The notes: a model not told the origin generated them from the letters alone. A stretch of 64,000 bases of DNA from Kitasatospora sp. NBC_01250 (GCF_036226465.1 NZ_CP108476.1:2852001-2916000), one strand, 5' to 3'; counted from the first letter of the stretch, positions 32,587 to 42,215 are shown. Made by a program: numbers and translations.

Positions 32587-33345
32587 TCATGCCAGCAGGA
32601 GCTTGGTGACCGCGGCCAGGCCCACCACCACGATCAGCGTGCGCAGCGCGACCGGCGGCAGCCGGCGGCCGACCTTGGCGCCCACCAAGCCGCCGAGCGC
32701 CGAGCCGACCGCGATCAGCAGCGCCGCCAGCCAGTCCATGGAGGCGGTGAACATGAAGAAGACCGCCGCGACCGCGTTGACGATCAGCGCCAGCACGTTC
32801 TTGACCGCGTTCATCCGCTGCAGGTCGTCGCGGAGCAGCATGCCCATCAGCGCGAGCATCAGCACGCCCTGCGCGGCGCCGAAGTAGCCGCCGTAGATGC
32901 CGGTCAGGAAGATGCCGGTGACCAGCAGCGGGCTGCCGTCCGGGTCGGCGACCTTGCCACCGCGGGCCGCCACCGCACGGGCCACCCGCGGCTGGATCAC
33001 CACCAGCACCAGGGCCAGCAGGATCAGCCCCGGGACGATGGCGTTGAAGGCACCCTGGGGCAGCCGGGTCAGCAGCACGGCGCCGACCAGTCCGCCGAGC
33101 AGTGCGGCCGTGCCCAGCCGCACCAGGCGGCCGCGCTGGTCGGCCAGTTCGCGGCGGTAGCCGATCGCTCCGCTGACCGAACCGGGCACCAGGCCGAGGG
33201 TGTTGGAGACGTTGGCGGTGACCGGGGGCAGCCCGACCGCCAGCAGGACCGGGAACGTGATCAGCGTTCCCGATCCCACGATGACGTTGATGGTGCCCGC
33301 GCCGGCTCCGGCCGCGAAGACCGCCAGCCCTTCCCAAGGAGTCAT
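32587..33345 (-). CDS. TauE/SafE-family membrane transporter
   Basis: 252 aa with about eight hydrophobic spans. The two-repeat signature GAGTINVIVGSGTLITFP and a related GGYFGAAQGVLMLAL are those of the TauE/SafE (DUF81) permease family, thought to export sulfite or organosulfonates. ATG at 33345 behind AAGGA. The substrate is unknown. Confidence 0.92.
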   Translation of the reverse strand: MTPWEGLAVFAAGAGAGTINVIVGSGTLITFPVLLAVGLPPVTANVSNTLGLVPGSVSGAIGYRRELADQRGRLVRLGTAALLGGLVGAVLLTRLPQGAFNAIVPGLILLALVLVVIQPRVARAVAARGGKVADPDGSPLLVTGIFLTGIYGGYFGAAQGVLMLALMGMLLRDDLQRMNAVKNVLALIVNAVAAVFFMFTASMDWLAALLIAVGSALGGLVGAKVGRRLPPVALRTLIVVVGLAAVTKLLLA

Positions 33346-33512
33346 GGACTCGTCCTTACTTCTCGCGTGTCCGCCCCCGGTGGGGTGGCGGCGGTCGCGA
33401 TCATGCCGGACAGCGGGCCGGGTGCCCAGTGGGTTCCAGGATCAGAGACCGGGTTTCCCGGCTCCGGGGAGTCCCGGCCGGTCCTGCCGGGGACTGCCCG
33501 GAGCCACGGGCG

Positions 33513-34571
33513 CTACTCCGGGTCGATCTTCGGGTACTCCCGGGGCGGGGTGACCCGGGGCCGGGCCGCACCGCTCTGGTCGGTGTCCACCGGGCGCGGC
33601 CCGCCGCCGCCGGCGACGCCGGGGCGGCTGCCGTTGCCCTCGGGCGCCGCCACCGGCGGCTTGGTCAGGTCCGGGCCCGCGCCCGGTCCGGCGCCCTGGC
33701 CGGTGAGGCCGCCGAACGCGCCGCCCAGGCCCTTGAGCGCGTCGCCGACCTCGCTCGGGATGATCCAGAGCTTGTTGGCGTCGCCCTTGGCCAACTCGGG
33801 CAGGGTCTGCAGGTACTGGTAGGCGAGCAGCTTCTGGTCGGCGTCGCCGTCGTGGATGGCCTCGAAGACGGTGCGGATCGCGGCGGCCTCACCGTCGGCG
33901 CGCAGCACGGCGGCCTGCGCCTCGCCCTCGGCGCTCAGCACCGCGGCCTGCTTCTCACCCTCGGCCCGCAGGATCGCGGCCTGCCGGGCGCCCTCGGCGG
34001 TGAGCACCGCCGCGCGCTTGTCCCGCTCGGCACGCATCTGCTTCTCCATCGAGTCCTGGATGGAGGTCGGCGGCTCGATCGCCTTCAGCTCGACCCGGTT
34101 GACCCGGATGCCCCACTTGCCGGTGGCCTCGTCCAGCACCCCGCGCAGCCCGGCGTTGATCACCTCACGGGAGGTCAGGGTGGACTCCAGGTCCATCGAG
34201 CCGATGATGTTGCGCAGCGTGGTGACGGTGAGCTGCTCGATGGCCTGGATGAAGCTGGCCACCTCGTAGGTCGCCGCCCGGGCGTCGGTCACCTGGTAGT
34301 AGATGACGGTGTCGATGTTGACCACCAGGTTGTCCTGGGTGATCACCGGCTGCGGCGGGAACGGCACGACCTGCTCGCGCAGGTCGATCCGGTTGCGGAT
34401 GGTGTCGATGAACGGCACCACGATGTTGAGGCCGGCGTTGAGGGTGCGGGTGTAGCGGCCGAAGCGCTCCACGATCGCCGCGCTCGCCTGCGGGATCACC
34501 TGAATCGTCCGGATCAGTGCGATGAACGCCACCACCACCAGAACGATCAGCACGATCAGGACGGGTTCCAC
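33513..34571 (-). CDS. SPFH/band-7 (stomatin-like) membrane protein
   Basis: 352 aa from the GTG at 34571 (GGGGA 6-7 nt upstream). One N-terminal span (VLIVLIVLVVVAFIALI) is followed by the band-7 domain (IVERFGRYTRTLNAGLNIVVPFID to WGIRVNRVELKAI). A long Ala/Glu coiled coil follows, with EGARQAAILRAEGEKQAAVL repeats typical of QmcA/stomatin. The tail is Gly/Pro-rich. It forms membrane microdomain scaffolds with the NfeD partner encoded 60 nt upstream in the same operon. Confidence 0.93.
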   Translation of the reverse strand: MEPVLIVLIVLVVVAFIALIRTIQVIPQASAAIVERFGRYTRTLNAGLNIVVPFIDTIRNRIDLREQVVPFPPQPVITQDNLVVNIDTVIYYQVTDARAATYEVASFIQAIEQLTVTTLRNIIGSMDLESTLTSREVINAGLRGVLDEATGKWGIRVNRVELKAIEPPTSIQDSMEKQMRAERDKRAAVLTAEGARQAAILRAEGEKQAAVLSAEGEAQAAVLRADGEAAAIRTVFEAIHDGDADQKLLAYQYLQTLPELAKGDANKLWIIPSEVGDALKGLGGAFGGLTGQGAGPGAGPDLTKPPVAAPEGNGSRPGVAGGGGPRPVDTDQSGAARPRVTPPREYPKIDPE

Positions 34572-34631
34572 AGTGTCTCCCCTGGACATCTACGACGGGC
34601 AACTCGGACGACTGGCAGGCCGGGAGGGCCG

Positions 34632-35054
34632 CTAGTCGACCAGGGCGGTCGCGCCCTGGATTTCCACGACATCCACCTGCTGGCCCGGCTCGTACACGTG
34701 GTCGGGGTGCAGCGCCCGTGCCGACCAGATCTCGCCGTTGAGCTTGATCCGGCCGCCGTGCTCGTCCACCCGCTCCTGCACCACGGCCCGTGCGCCGGCC
34801 AGCGCCTCGATCCCCATCCGGACCCGCGGGCTCCGGTCGAGCTTGCGATAGGCGATCGGCCGCACCACGGTCAGCATCGCGACCGAGACGACGATGAAGG
34901 TCAGGAACTGCCAGACCACCCCGGCCCCCACCCCGGCGGCGATCGCGGCGCCGGCGGCGCCGACCGCGAACAGGCCGAATTCCGGCAGCGCGGTGATCGC
35001 CAGCGGTATGCCAAGACCGACGGCGAGCACGAGCCACCACACCCAGCTGTCCAC
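34632..35054 (-). CDS. NfeD-family membrane protein
   Basis: 140 aa. Three to four N-terminal membrane spans (WWLVLAVGLGIPLAI, FAVGAAGAAIAAGVGAGVVW, LTFIVVSVAMLTVV) precede a soluble OB-fold (GARAVVQERVDEHGGRIKL to VDVVEIQGATALV). Known operon partner of SPFH proteins. GTG start at 35054. Confidence 0.92.
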   Translation of the reverse strand: MDSWVWWLVLAVGLGIPLAITALPEFGLFAVGAAGAAIAAGVGAGVVWQFLTFIVVSVAMLTVVRPIAYRKLDRSPRVRMGIEALAGARAVVQERVDEHGGRIKLNGEIWSARALHPDHVYEPGQQVDVVEIQGATALVD

Positions 35055-35269
35055 AGGGCCATCCTAGGGAGGAAACGATGTCCGGTGGGTGGGTTCCCGC
35101 AGGTGGACGGAGGGAAACCGATCAGCCGGGGCCGCCGGGCCCGCGCCTGGTCAACGGAGCGGGCCGGCACGGTGGTTCGGCCCGGCGGCGGGCAGCCCGG
35201 TGCGGCCGGCGCCGGTTCGGCGGCGGGCTGGCCCGGGGCGGGGTCCGCGGGCTGTGTCCGCGGGCGGGG

Positions 35270-36061
35270 TCAGCCGAGCGGCAGGCCCTGCGCGGACCAG
35301 CGGTCGCCGTGACGCTCCAGGGTGAGCGGCAGCCCGAAGCAGAGCGAGAGGTTGCGGGCCGTCAGCTCGGTGTCGATCGGGCCCGCGGTCAGCACCTTGC
35401 CCTGACGGATCATCAGGACGTGGGTGAAGCCGGGCGCGATCTCCTCGACGTGGTGGGTGACCACGGCCATGGCCGGCGCGTAGGGGTCCTGGGCGAGCGC
35501 GCCCAGGCGGCGGACCAGGTCCTCGCGACCGCCCAGGTCCAGGCCGGCGGCCGGCTCGTCGAGCAGCAGCAGCTCGGGGTCGGTCATCAGGCCGCGGGCG
35601 ATCAGGGTGCGCTTGCGCTCGCCCTCGGAGAGGGTGCCGAAGCTGCGCTGCTCGTAGCCGCCCATGCCGAGCCGGTCGAGCAGCAGCAGCGCGCGCGACT
35701 CGTCCACCTTGTCGTAGGTCTCCTGCCAGGTGGCGGTCATGCCGTAGGCGGCGGTGAGCACCGTCTGCAGCACGGTCTGCTCGCGCGGGATGCGGTCCAG
35801 CAGCGAGGCGCCGGCCAGGCCGATCCGCTGGCGCAGCTCGAAGACGTCGACCGAGCCGAGCTTCTCCCCCAGCACCGCGACGGTGCCGCTGGTGGGGTGC
35901 AGGTAACTGGACGCGACCTGGAGCAGGGTGGTCTTGCCGGCGCCGTTGGGGCCCAGGATCACCCAGCGCTCCCCCTCGGCGACCGACCAGGAGACCTGGC
36001 TGATCAGCGCACGTCCATCCCGGACCACGGAAACGTCCACCAGCTCCAGCACGTCGCTCAT
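35270..36061 (-). CDS. ABC transporter ATP-binding protein without visible permease
   Basis: 263 aa from the ATG at 36061, which starts right at the conserved MSDVLELVDVSVVRDGRAL; the frame extends 34 codons upstream through Arg/Pro-rich sequence that I do not accept. Walker A is GPNGAGKTTLL, signature LSEGERKRTLIARGL, Walker B LLLLDEPAAGLD, H-loop VTHHVEE. It resembles YlmA/ModF-type stand-alone ATPases. No membrane partner adjoins it. Confidence 0.9.
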   Translation of the reverse strand: MSDVLELVDVSVVRDGRALISQVSWSVAEGERWVILGPNGAGKTTLLQVASSYLHPTSGTVAVLGEKLGSVDVFELRQRIGLAGASLLDRIPREQTVLQTVLTAAYGMTATWQETYDKVDESRALLLLDRLGMGGYEQRSFGTLSEGERKRTLIARGLMTDPELLLLDEPAAGLDLGGREDLVRRLGALAQDPYAPAMAVVTHHVEEIAPGFTHVLMIRQGKVLTAGPIDTELTARNLSLCFGLPLTLERHGDRWSAQGLPLG

Positions 36062-36303
36062 GCCTAACGCCTTCCCCAATACAGATTTTCGGCCGTCCGG
36101 GGTCCTACGCGGCGGGGTGCGGCGCGGCGGGGTCCTCGGGGTGCGGTCCACTCGTGTCGACAAGTCGGTGCGGGCGGGCAGCCTACTCCGCCGACCGGGT
36201 AGGCGGGAGGGAGCGCCGCCACTCGCACGGCAGCGCGGTTACTCGCACAGCACAGGGCCAACCTACGCCACGCGGGTGGCCGGGTTGTCCGTAGGCTGGC
36301 GGG

Positions 36304-37128
36304 ATGCCGCTGACTCCTGCCGAAAACCCGTTCGCCGACCCGTCCGCCGGCCTGTTCGCCGAGGCGCGCTCCGCGCGGCTGACCGCGTGGGGCAACTCGC
36401 TGCTGGCCGGCTTCGCCCCGCCCGACCACGTGGTGGAGGAGGTCGTCGGCAAGGACGAGAGACACCGCGTGATCGGCCTGCCCGGCGACGTCGAGGGCGA
36501 GCAGCACGCGCTCAGCTGGGCGCTGGGCCGGCTGCGGGTGCTCGGGGTGACCGGATTGCGCCTGGCGCTGCCCGCCGAGGGGCATCCGCTCGGGCTGACC
36601 GGGCCGGCCCCCTTCAACGCCGCGGCGCTCGCGGTGGGCGAGGCGGTGCTGGCGGTCGGCGTGCCGCTGGGGCTGGTCCCGGAGATCGAGGTGTACGGGC
36701 CGCCCGGCGACCAGGCGGTGACCGTGCTGTGGCGCTGCCACGAGGTGCGCCCGGCGCCGCCCGCCGACGTCCCCTCGCTGCACGAGGCCGAGCGGGAGCT
36801 GGTGGAGGGGCTGCGCGAGGCGACCGTGCTGCTCTCCCGGCTGGACGTGGCCGGGGCCGGGCCGGAGGCGCTGCGCGCGCTGGAGCAGTACCGGCGCCGC
36901 GGGCACAGCAAGCTGCTGGCCCCCGGCTACCCGCCGCGCGCGGTGCGGGTGCTGGAGTCGGCGCGGCAGGTCTCGGCGCTGCTGTCGATCGCGGCCGGCG
37001 GCCACGGCGCGGCGGTCAGCGCCGCCGAGATGACGGCGCGGGCGGCGGTGCTGGCGCCGCTGCGGCGGATCGCGCGGCGGGCACAGGTGGCGGCGTACAA
37101 CGCGCTGGTGGACGAGCGGGAGGACTGA
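36304..37128 (+). CDS. Conserved protein of unknown function
   Basis: 274 aa, not recognised. The N-terminus has ARSARLTAWGNSLLAGFAPPDHVVEEV, the centre is an alpha/beta stretch (ERHRVIGLPGDVEG, GVTGLRLALPAEG, AVLAVGVPLGLVPEIEVYG), and the C-terminus is Ala/Arg-rich helices. No membrane span, metal site or nucleotide-binding loop is seen. It is divergent from the ABC ATPase (242 bp) and convergent with the response regulator. Start ATG at 36304. Confidence 0.75.
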   Translation: MPLTPAENPFADPSAGLFAEARSARLTAWGNSLLAGFAPPDHVVEEVVGKDERHRVIGLPGDVEGEQHALSWALGRLRVLGVTGLRLALPAEGHPLGLTGPAPFNAAALAVGEAVLAVGVPLGLVPEIEVYGPPGDQAVTVLWRCHEVRPAPPADVPSLHEAERELVEGLREATVLLSRLDVAGAGPEALRALEQYRRRGHSKLLAPGYPPRAVRVLESARQVSALLSIAAGGHGAAVSAAEMTARAAVLAPLRRIARRAQVAAYNALVDERED

Positions 37129-37160
37129 GGGGCTCCGGTCGGGGGCGTGTTCGGGGGCGT

Positions 37161-37808
37161 TCAGCCCTCGCCGTGGCGGACCGCCCAGAGGGCGGCCTGG
37201 GTGCGGTCGGCCAGGTCCAGCTTCATCAGGATGTTGGAGACGTGCGTCTTGACCGTCTTCTCCGACAGGCTGAGGCTGCGGGCGATCTCCCGGTTGGAGC
37301 GGCCGTCCGCGAGGTGGCCGAGCACCTCGCGCTCGCGCTCCGTCAGGGTCCCGCCCCGGCCCTGCGGAGCGCGCGGGGCGTCGTCGGCCAGCAGCGCGCC
37401 GGCCAACTCGGGCTGGAGCAGCACGTGTCCGGCGTGCACCGAGCGGATCGCCCCGGCCAGCGCCTCCGGGTCGACGTCCTTGTACACGTACCCGGCCGCG
37501 CCCGCGCGCAGCGCCGGGACCACGGTGCGGTGCTCGGTGAAGCTGGTGACGATCAGCACCCGGGCCGGATTGCCCTCCGCCTTCAGGCGCTTGAGCGCCT
37601 CCAGCCCGTCCACCCCCGGCATCTTGAGGTCCATCAGGACCACGTTCGGGGCCAGCTCCTGGGCCTTCGTCACGCCTTCGGCGCCGTCGGCCGCCTCGCC
37701 GACCACCTCGATGTCGTCCTGCACCTCCAGGAATGTGCGCAGCCCGCGGCGGACCACCTGGTGGTCGTCGACCAGCAGGACGCGGATCGGCGCGTGGGTC
37801 TCAGGCAC
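37161..37808 (-). CDS. Response regulator, NarL/LuxR type
   Basis: 215 aa. The receiver domain begins IRVLLVDDHQVVRRGL, with the phospho-Asp in VLMDLKMPGVDG (near 57) and switch Thr/Lys in VTSF and YVYKD. The LuxR HTH (about 148-205) has LTEREREVLGHLADGRSNREIA and SEKTVKTHVSNIL. It is cognate to the kinase whose stop its GTG start overlaps by 8 nt. Targets unknown. Confidence 0.95.
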   Translation of the reverse strand: MPETHAPIRVLLVDDHQVVRRGLRTFLEVQDDIEVVGEAADGAEGVTKAQELAPNVVLMDLKMPGVDGLEALKRLKAEGNPARVLIVTSFTEHRTVVPALRAGAAGYVYKDVDPEALAGAIRSVHAGHVLLQPELAGALLADDAPRAPQGRGGTLTEREREVLGHLADGRSNREIARSLSLSEKTVKTHVSNILMKLDLADRTQAALWAVRHGEG

Positions 37809-38982
37809 CGGGAACCTCCAGTTCGATGACCGTGCCCCGGCCGGCGGCCGAGGTGAGGGTGAGCCGGCCGCCGACGCTCTGCGCGCGGTCGCGCATCGAG
37901 ACCAGCCCGAGGTGCCGGCCGGCCCGGTGGACCGCGTCCGGGTCGAAGCCGCGTCCGTCGTCGGTGATCCGCAGGACGGCGCCGCGGCCGGCGGTGCCGC
38001 GCAGCGTGACCGTGACCTTGGTCGCGTCGGCGTGCCGCAGCGCGTTGTGCAGCGCCTCCTGGGCGATCCGCAGCACCGCCGCCTCCTGGGCCGGCGGCAG
38101 CGTGCGCACCCCGCCGTCGTCGGTGAACTCGACGCCGGCGGTGTGCGCGCGGTCCAGCACCTGCACCTGGGAGGCGAGGGTGGCCACCAGACCGTCCTCG
38201 TCGAGCGCGGCCGGGCGCAGCTCGACCACCACGGCCCGCAGCTCGTCCGCGGCCTCGGCGGCCAGCCGGGCCACCTCGGTCAGCTCGGCCCTGGCCCGCT
38301 CGGGGTCGCGGTCCAGCAGCTTGGCGGCGGCCTTGGCGGTCAGCCGCAGGCTGAACAGCTTCTGCGAGACCGCGTCGTGCAGGTCGTGCGCGATCCGGGC
38401 CCGCTCGCCGGCCAGCGTCAGCTCGCGGCTGCGTTCGTAGAGCCGGGCGTTGGCCAGCGCTATCGAGGCGTGCGCGGCCAGGATCCGCAGCAGCCGCTCG
38501 TCGTGGACGGTGAAGCCGCCCTCCTTGTTGGCCAGGAAGATCGCGCCGAGGATCTCCTCGCCGTCCAGGATCGGCATCCCGAGGAAGTCCGTCAGCTCCG
38601 GGTGCGCGCTGGGCCAGCCGCCGAACGCCGGTGCCTTGCGGACATCGGCCAGCCGGGTGGGCCCCCTCTCGTGCAGCATGGTGGCGAGCACCCCGTGCTG
38701 GCGCGGCAGCGGCCCGATCGCCTTCCACTGCTCGTCGGTCACCCCGTCCACCACGAACTGGGCGAAGCCGCCGTGGTCGTCCGGCACCCCGAGCGCGGCG
38801 TACCGGGCGCCGAGCAGCGAGCGCGCGGAAGCGGTGATGCGGCGCAGCACCTCGCGCACTTCGAGGTGCGCGCTCATCGCGAGCACCGCGTCGCTCACCG
38901 CTTCGAGGCCGTCCAGGCACGCGTCGTCCAGGCACGGGTCGTCGAGCGGGTGCTCGCACGGTGGCTGGTGCTTGATCCCCAT
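37801..38982 (-). CDS. GAF-domain sensor histidine kinase, NarX/LiaS subfamily
   Basis: 393 aa, soluble, with no membrane span. The GAF domain is at about 30-175 (RITASARSLLGARYAALGV... LGMPILDGEEILGAIFLANK). HisKA_3 with phospho-His in ERARIAHDLHDAVSQKLF is at about 195-215. The HATPase has EALHNALRHADATKV (N-box), ITDDGRGFD (G1) and GLVSMRDRAQSVGG (G2). The two N-terminal acidic/Cys clusters (CEHPLDDPCLDDACLDG) may bind a ligand or metal; that is inferred. Confidence 0.95.
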   Translation of the reverse strand: MGIKHQPPCEHPLDDPCLDDACLDGLEAVSDAVLAMSAHLEVREVLRRITASARSLLGARYAALGVPDDHGGFAQFVVDGVTDEQWKAIGPLPRQHGVLATMLHERGPTRLADVRKAPAFGGWPSAHPELTDFLGMPILDGEEILGAIFLANKEGGFTVHDERLLRILAAHASIALANARLYERSRELTLAGERARIAHDLHDAVSQKLFSLRLTAKAAAKLLDRDPERARAELTEVARLAAEAADELRAVVVELRPAALDEDGLVATLASQVQVLDRAHTAGVEFTDDGGVRTLPPAQEAAVLRIAQEALHNALRHADATKVTVTLRGTAGRGAVLRITDDGRGFDPDAVHRAGRHLGLVSMRDRAQSVGGRLTLTSAAGRGTVIELEVPGA

Positions 38983-39097
38983 GCGGCCACCGTACCGCCG
39001 GGGTGCGGGAGCGGGCGTGGGGCGGTGGGCGGGGCGCGGGTGGGACGGGGGGCGTAGGGCGTGCGGCGGAGGTGGTGCCGCAGCCGGGGGCGCGGGC

Positions 39098-42061
39098 TCA
39101 GCCGGCGTCGGGGGGCAGGGTGTCGGCCAGGCGCTCCTCGGCGAGGGCTTCGGCGGTGCGGCTGAGGGCGTGCAGGAGGGTGGCGAGCAGGGCGTGGGCC
39201 TGGGACTCGATGCGCAGGTTGCCCTGGGCGCGGCCGAGGGCGAGGGCGTGGCGGGCGGCGGCGAGGGCCGCGTTGTGGCGGCCGAGGGCGTGCAGCACCT
39301 CGGCGCGGGTGTGGGCGGCGAGCGGGAGCTTGGGGTCCTCGGGGCGGGCGGTGAGGATGCGGACGGCCTCGTCGGCGTGTGGCAGGGCGAGCTCGGGGGT
39401 GCCGGCGATCACCAGGGCGTTGGCGAGGTTGTTGAGGGCCTGGGCGAGCAGCCGGTCGTCGGTCAGCTCGCGGGCGCGGTCCACGATGTCGGTCATCAGC
39501 GGGATCGCGCTGGCCTGCCGGCCGGCCCGGACCAGGCCGTTGGCCAGCCGGGTGCGGCACTGGTGGCGCAGCACCGGGTCGCCCAGTTCGTCGGCGAGGG
39601 CGATGGCCTGGTCGAGGTGGTCGGAGGCGGCGCGGAACTCGCGTTGGTCGATGAGGACCACGGCGAGGTCGGCGTGCATCCGCACCAGGGCGGCGGGGTC
39701 GGCGCAGGCGCGGGCCGCGCGCAGGCCGGCCTCGGCGGTGCTGCGCCACTCGGGGCGGCCGTGGTTGGCGTTGTAGTACAGCACCCCGGCCTGGTGGGCG
39801 AGTTGCCAGGCGGCGGCGGAGCGCTCGTAGTGCTCGGCGCAGAGCACCACGCCGCGCACCGCGCGCTCCTCGCGGCGGAACCAGTCGACGGCCTGGCCCG
39901 GGGTGGCCAGCGGCGGCAGGCTGGCGGTGGACGGCGAGGTGATGGTGGACGGCGAGGCGACGGCGGACGCGGCGGAGCCGGCGGGTGCGGGGGTGCCGGC
40001 GGACATGGCGGTGCCGGCGGCTGCGGGGGTGCCGGTGGGCAGCACGCTGTGGGTGTTCAGGCCCGCGCAGGCGGCGGCGGTCGCGGCGAGGTAGTGGTCG
40101 ATCATCCGGTCCATCGCCGCCAGCCGCTCGTCACAGGTGAGTTCGGCGGCCAGCTGGGCACCGTAGAGGCGCACCAGGTCGTGCCGGGCGAACAGGCCGG
40201 GCGCGGTCTCCTCGATCAGGTGGGCGGCGTCGAGCTGGGCGAGCACGCCGCGGACCTCGACCGGCGGCACGTCGGCGAGCACGGCGGCGGTGTGCGCGTC
40301 TATCACCGCGCCCGGGTGCAGGCCGAGCAGGGTGAACAGCTGCACCGCCGCGGCCGGCAGCGCCCGGCAGGTGAGGTTGAGGGTGGCCGCCACGCCCAGC
40401 GAGCCGCGGCCCGCGCAGGAGAGCGAGGCGAGTCTGGCCTGCTCGTCGGAGATCTCCGTCACCAGGTCGCGCAGCGCCCAGCCCGGGCGGGTGGCCAGCC
40501 GGGCGGCGGCCAGGCGCAGCGCCAGCGGCAGCCGGTCGCAGCGCTCGGCCAGTTCGGCGGCGGCCTGCGGTTCGGCGGCGACCCGGGCCGGGTCCAGCAC
40601 CCGGGCCAGCAGTTCCAGGGCCTCGGCCGGGGTCAGCACGTCCAGCGAGAGCGGGGCGGCGCCCTCCTGGACGAGCAGGTCGCCGAGCCGGCTGCGGCTG
40701 GTGATGACGGTGACCGGACCGCCGTCGGGCGCGGCGTCGTCGGCGGGCGGGTCGGGCAGCAGCGGGGAGAGCTGCTCGTAGGAGCGCGCGTTGTCGAGCA
40801 CGACCAGCAGCCGCCGGCCGGAGAGGAGTGCGCGGTACCGCCGGGAGCGGTCCTCCAGCGTGCTGGGCATCGCGCTCTCGGCGACCCCGAGCGCGGCCAG
40901 GAAGCAGGCCAGCACCTCGGCCGCCTCGCGCGGTTCGGTCTCGTCGAAGCCGCGCAGGTCGGCGTAGAGCTGGCCGTCGGGGAAGCGGTGGGCGACCCGG
41001 TGCGCCCAGTGCTGGACCAGGCTGGTCTTGCCGACCCCGGCCGGCCCGGTGACCAGGATCGGACGGTTCTCGCGCCCGGCGGCGATCGCACCGTCGAGGT
41101 GGTCGAGCTCGCCGGTCCGGCCGACGAAGCGCCGGTTGGCGCGCGGCAGTTGGGCGGGCGTCAGGTGCCGGGGCGGGGCGACCGCGGCCCTCGCCCCGGA
41201 CGGCGTCGCGGTGCGCGGGGAGCTGGCGTCGTCGGCGTAGGCGACGGCCCCGCCGGGGACCGGCGACGGCGTGCGGGCGAGGCGGTCGCGGGCGGCGCGC
41301 AGCGCCGGGCCCGGGGCGGCCGGCAGCTGGGCCGCCACCCGGTCGTACCACTCCAGCGCCTCCGCGCCGCGCCCGGCCTGATCGAGGCAGGCCAGCAGGT
41401 GCACGGCCAGCTGCTCATGGGTGGGGTGGGCCGGCACGGCCTCGGTGAGCTCGGCGATGAGCTCGGCGCCGCGGCCGCGCCGGCGCAGCCCGTCGGCCAG
41501 CCGGTCCAGGGCGCGCAGGCGCAGGTCGGTCAGCCGGGGCGCGGTCCGCTCGCGCAGCAGGGCGGAGCCGCAATCGGTCAGGGCCGGGCCGCGCCACAGG
41601 TCGAGGGCCGCGCGCAGCAGGGGCAGCGCGGGGTCGGGCTCGCTCCCGGCGGGCGGGGCGGCGGCGACCGGGTCGGCGGCGGCGCGGGCGGCAGCGCGGG
41701 CGGCAGCGGGCGCGGCCGGGTCGGGCAGCAACAGGCCGGCCTCGCGGCACAGGCGCTCGAAGCGCAGCGCGTCCACCTGGTCCGGGTCACCGGCCAGCAG
41801 GTAGCCGGCGCCCCGGGTGGCCAGCTCCAGGCGGCCGTCCAGCAGCCGCCGCAGCTCGGCGATGTGGCCCTGCAGCGCGGCCCGGGCGGTCGGCGGCGGG
41901 CTGCCGTCCCAGACCAGCTCGATCAGCTGCTCGGTGGGCGTCAGGCGGCCGAGCCGGACGGCGAGGGCGGCGAGCAGCGCGCGGCGTTTGGGCGCCGAGG
42001 GCGTGGCCGCGGCCCCGTCGTCGTACCGGACGGCGACCGCGCCGAGCAGATCGATCCGCAT
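39098..42061 (-). CDS. AfsR-type SARP regulator (BTAD + NB-ARC + TPR)
   Basis: 987 aa. It opens MRIDLLGAVAVRYDDG with an OmpR-like winged helix (PKRRALLAALAVRLGRL) and a bacterial transcriptional activation domain to about 255. A low-complexity linker precedes the NB-ARC ATPase: Walker A GPAGVGKTSL near 335-345, LLVVLDNARSYEQL (Walker B), VITSRSRL and LPLALRLAAARLA. TPR-like helices fill the C-terminal third. AfsR relatives are ATP-dependent activators of secondary metabolism. The ATG at 42061 lies 10 nt from a set of three tandem 14-bp repeats. Divergent from a second AfsR-type gene. Confidence 0.93.
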   Translation of the reverse strand: MRIDLLGAVAVRYDDGAAATPSAPKRRALLAALAVRLGRLTPTEQLIELVWDGSPPPTARAALQGHIAELRRLLDGRLELATRGAGYLLAGDPDQVDALRFERLCREAGLLLPDPAAPAAARAAARAAADPVAAAPPAGSEPDPALPLLRAALDLWRGPALTDCGSALLRERTAPRLTDLRLRALDRLADGLRRRGRGAELIAELTEAVPAHPTHEQLAVHLLACLDQAGRGAEALEWYDRVAAQLPAAPGPALRAARDRLARTPSPVPGGAVAYADDASSPRTATPSGARAAVAPPRHLTPAQLPRANRRFVGRTGELDHLDGAIAAGRENRPILVTGPAGVGKTSLVQHWAHRVAHRFPDGQLYADLRGFDETEPREAAEVLACFLAALGVAESAMPSTLEDRSRRYRALLSGRRLLVVLDNARSYEQLSPLLPDPPADDAAPDGGPVTVITSRSRLGDLLVQEGAAPLSLDVLTPAEALELLARVLDPARVAAEPQAAAELAERCDRLPLALRLAAARLATRPGWALRDLVTEISDEQARLASLSCAGRGSLGVAATLNLTCRALPAAAVQLFTLLGLHPGAVIDAHTAAVLADVPPVEVRGVLAQLDAAHLIEETAPGLFARHDLVRLYGAQLAAELTCDERLAAMDRMIDHYLAATAAACAGLNTHSVLPTGTPAAAGTAMSAGTPAPAGSAASAVASPSTITSPSTASLPPLATPGQAVDWFRREERAVRGVVLCAEHYERSAAAWQLAHQAGVLYYNANHGRPEWRSTAEAGLRAARACADPAALVRMHADLAVVLIDQREFRAASDHLDQAIALADELGDPVLRHQCRTRLANGLVRAGRQASAIPLMTDIVDRARELTDDRLLAQALNNLANALVIAGTPELALPHADEAVRILTARPEDPKLPLAAHTRAEVLHALGRHNAALAAARHALALGRAQGNLRIESQAHALLATLLHALSRTAEALAEERLADTLPPDAG

Positions 42062-42071
42062 CCACGCCCCT

Positions 42072-42113
42072 AGTTCACGCCTGACAGCTCATACCTGGCA
42101 GTTCACGTCCGAC
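42072..42113. promoter_or_regulatory. Three tandem 14-bp repeats, candidate SARP operator
   Basis: AGTTCACGCCTGAC, AGCTCATACCTGGC and AGTTCACGTCCGAC lie head to tail without gaps, immediately upstream of the left AfsR-type gene; units 1 and 3 match at 12 of 14 positions. SARP and AfsR proteins bind spaced direct repeats with TTCA-type cores, although usually at 11- or 22-bp spacing. Function is inferred. Confidence 0.55.
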
Positions 42114-42162
42114 TTGTCGCCCCGCCCCCGTGGTCGGGCCGGTGGGGCCCGATTCCGTCAGA

Positions 42163-42215
42163 GGATAAGACGTGTCGGGCCGCTGATCCGGTCGCCGGGG
42201 GCGGCAATCTTATCC
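42163..42215. promoter_or_regulatory. Spaced inverted repeat in AfsR-pair spacer
   Basis: GGATAAGA (42163-42170) is mirrored by TCTTATCC (42208-42215) 37 bp away. These TA-containing arms could be divergent -10-like elements or an operator. A separate TAGACT at 42265 is a plausible -10 for the rightward gene. Confidence 0.35.

Noticed and set aside
35055..35269. Possible extra gene between the NfeD and ABC ATPase genes
   Set aside because: GC-rich, repetitive and only covered by shadow frames; no start site or conserved pattern.
38450..42073. 1207-aa plus-strand frame opposite the left AfsR-type gene
   Set aside because: Gly/Gln-rich shadow without domain signals.
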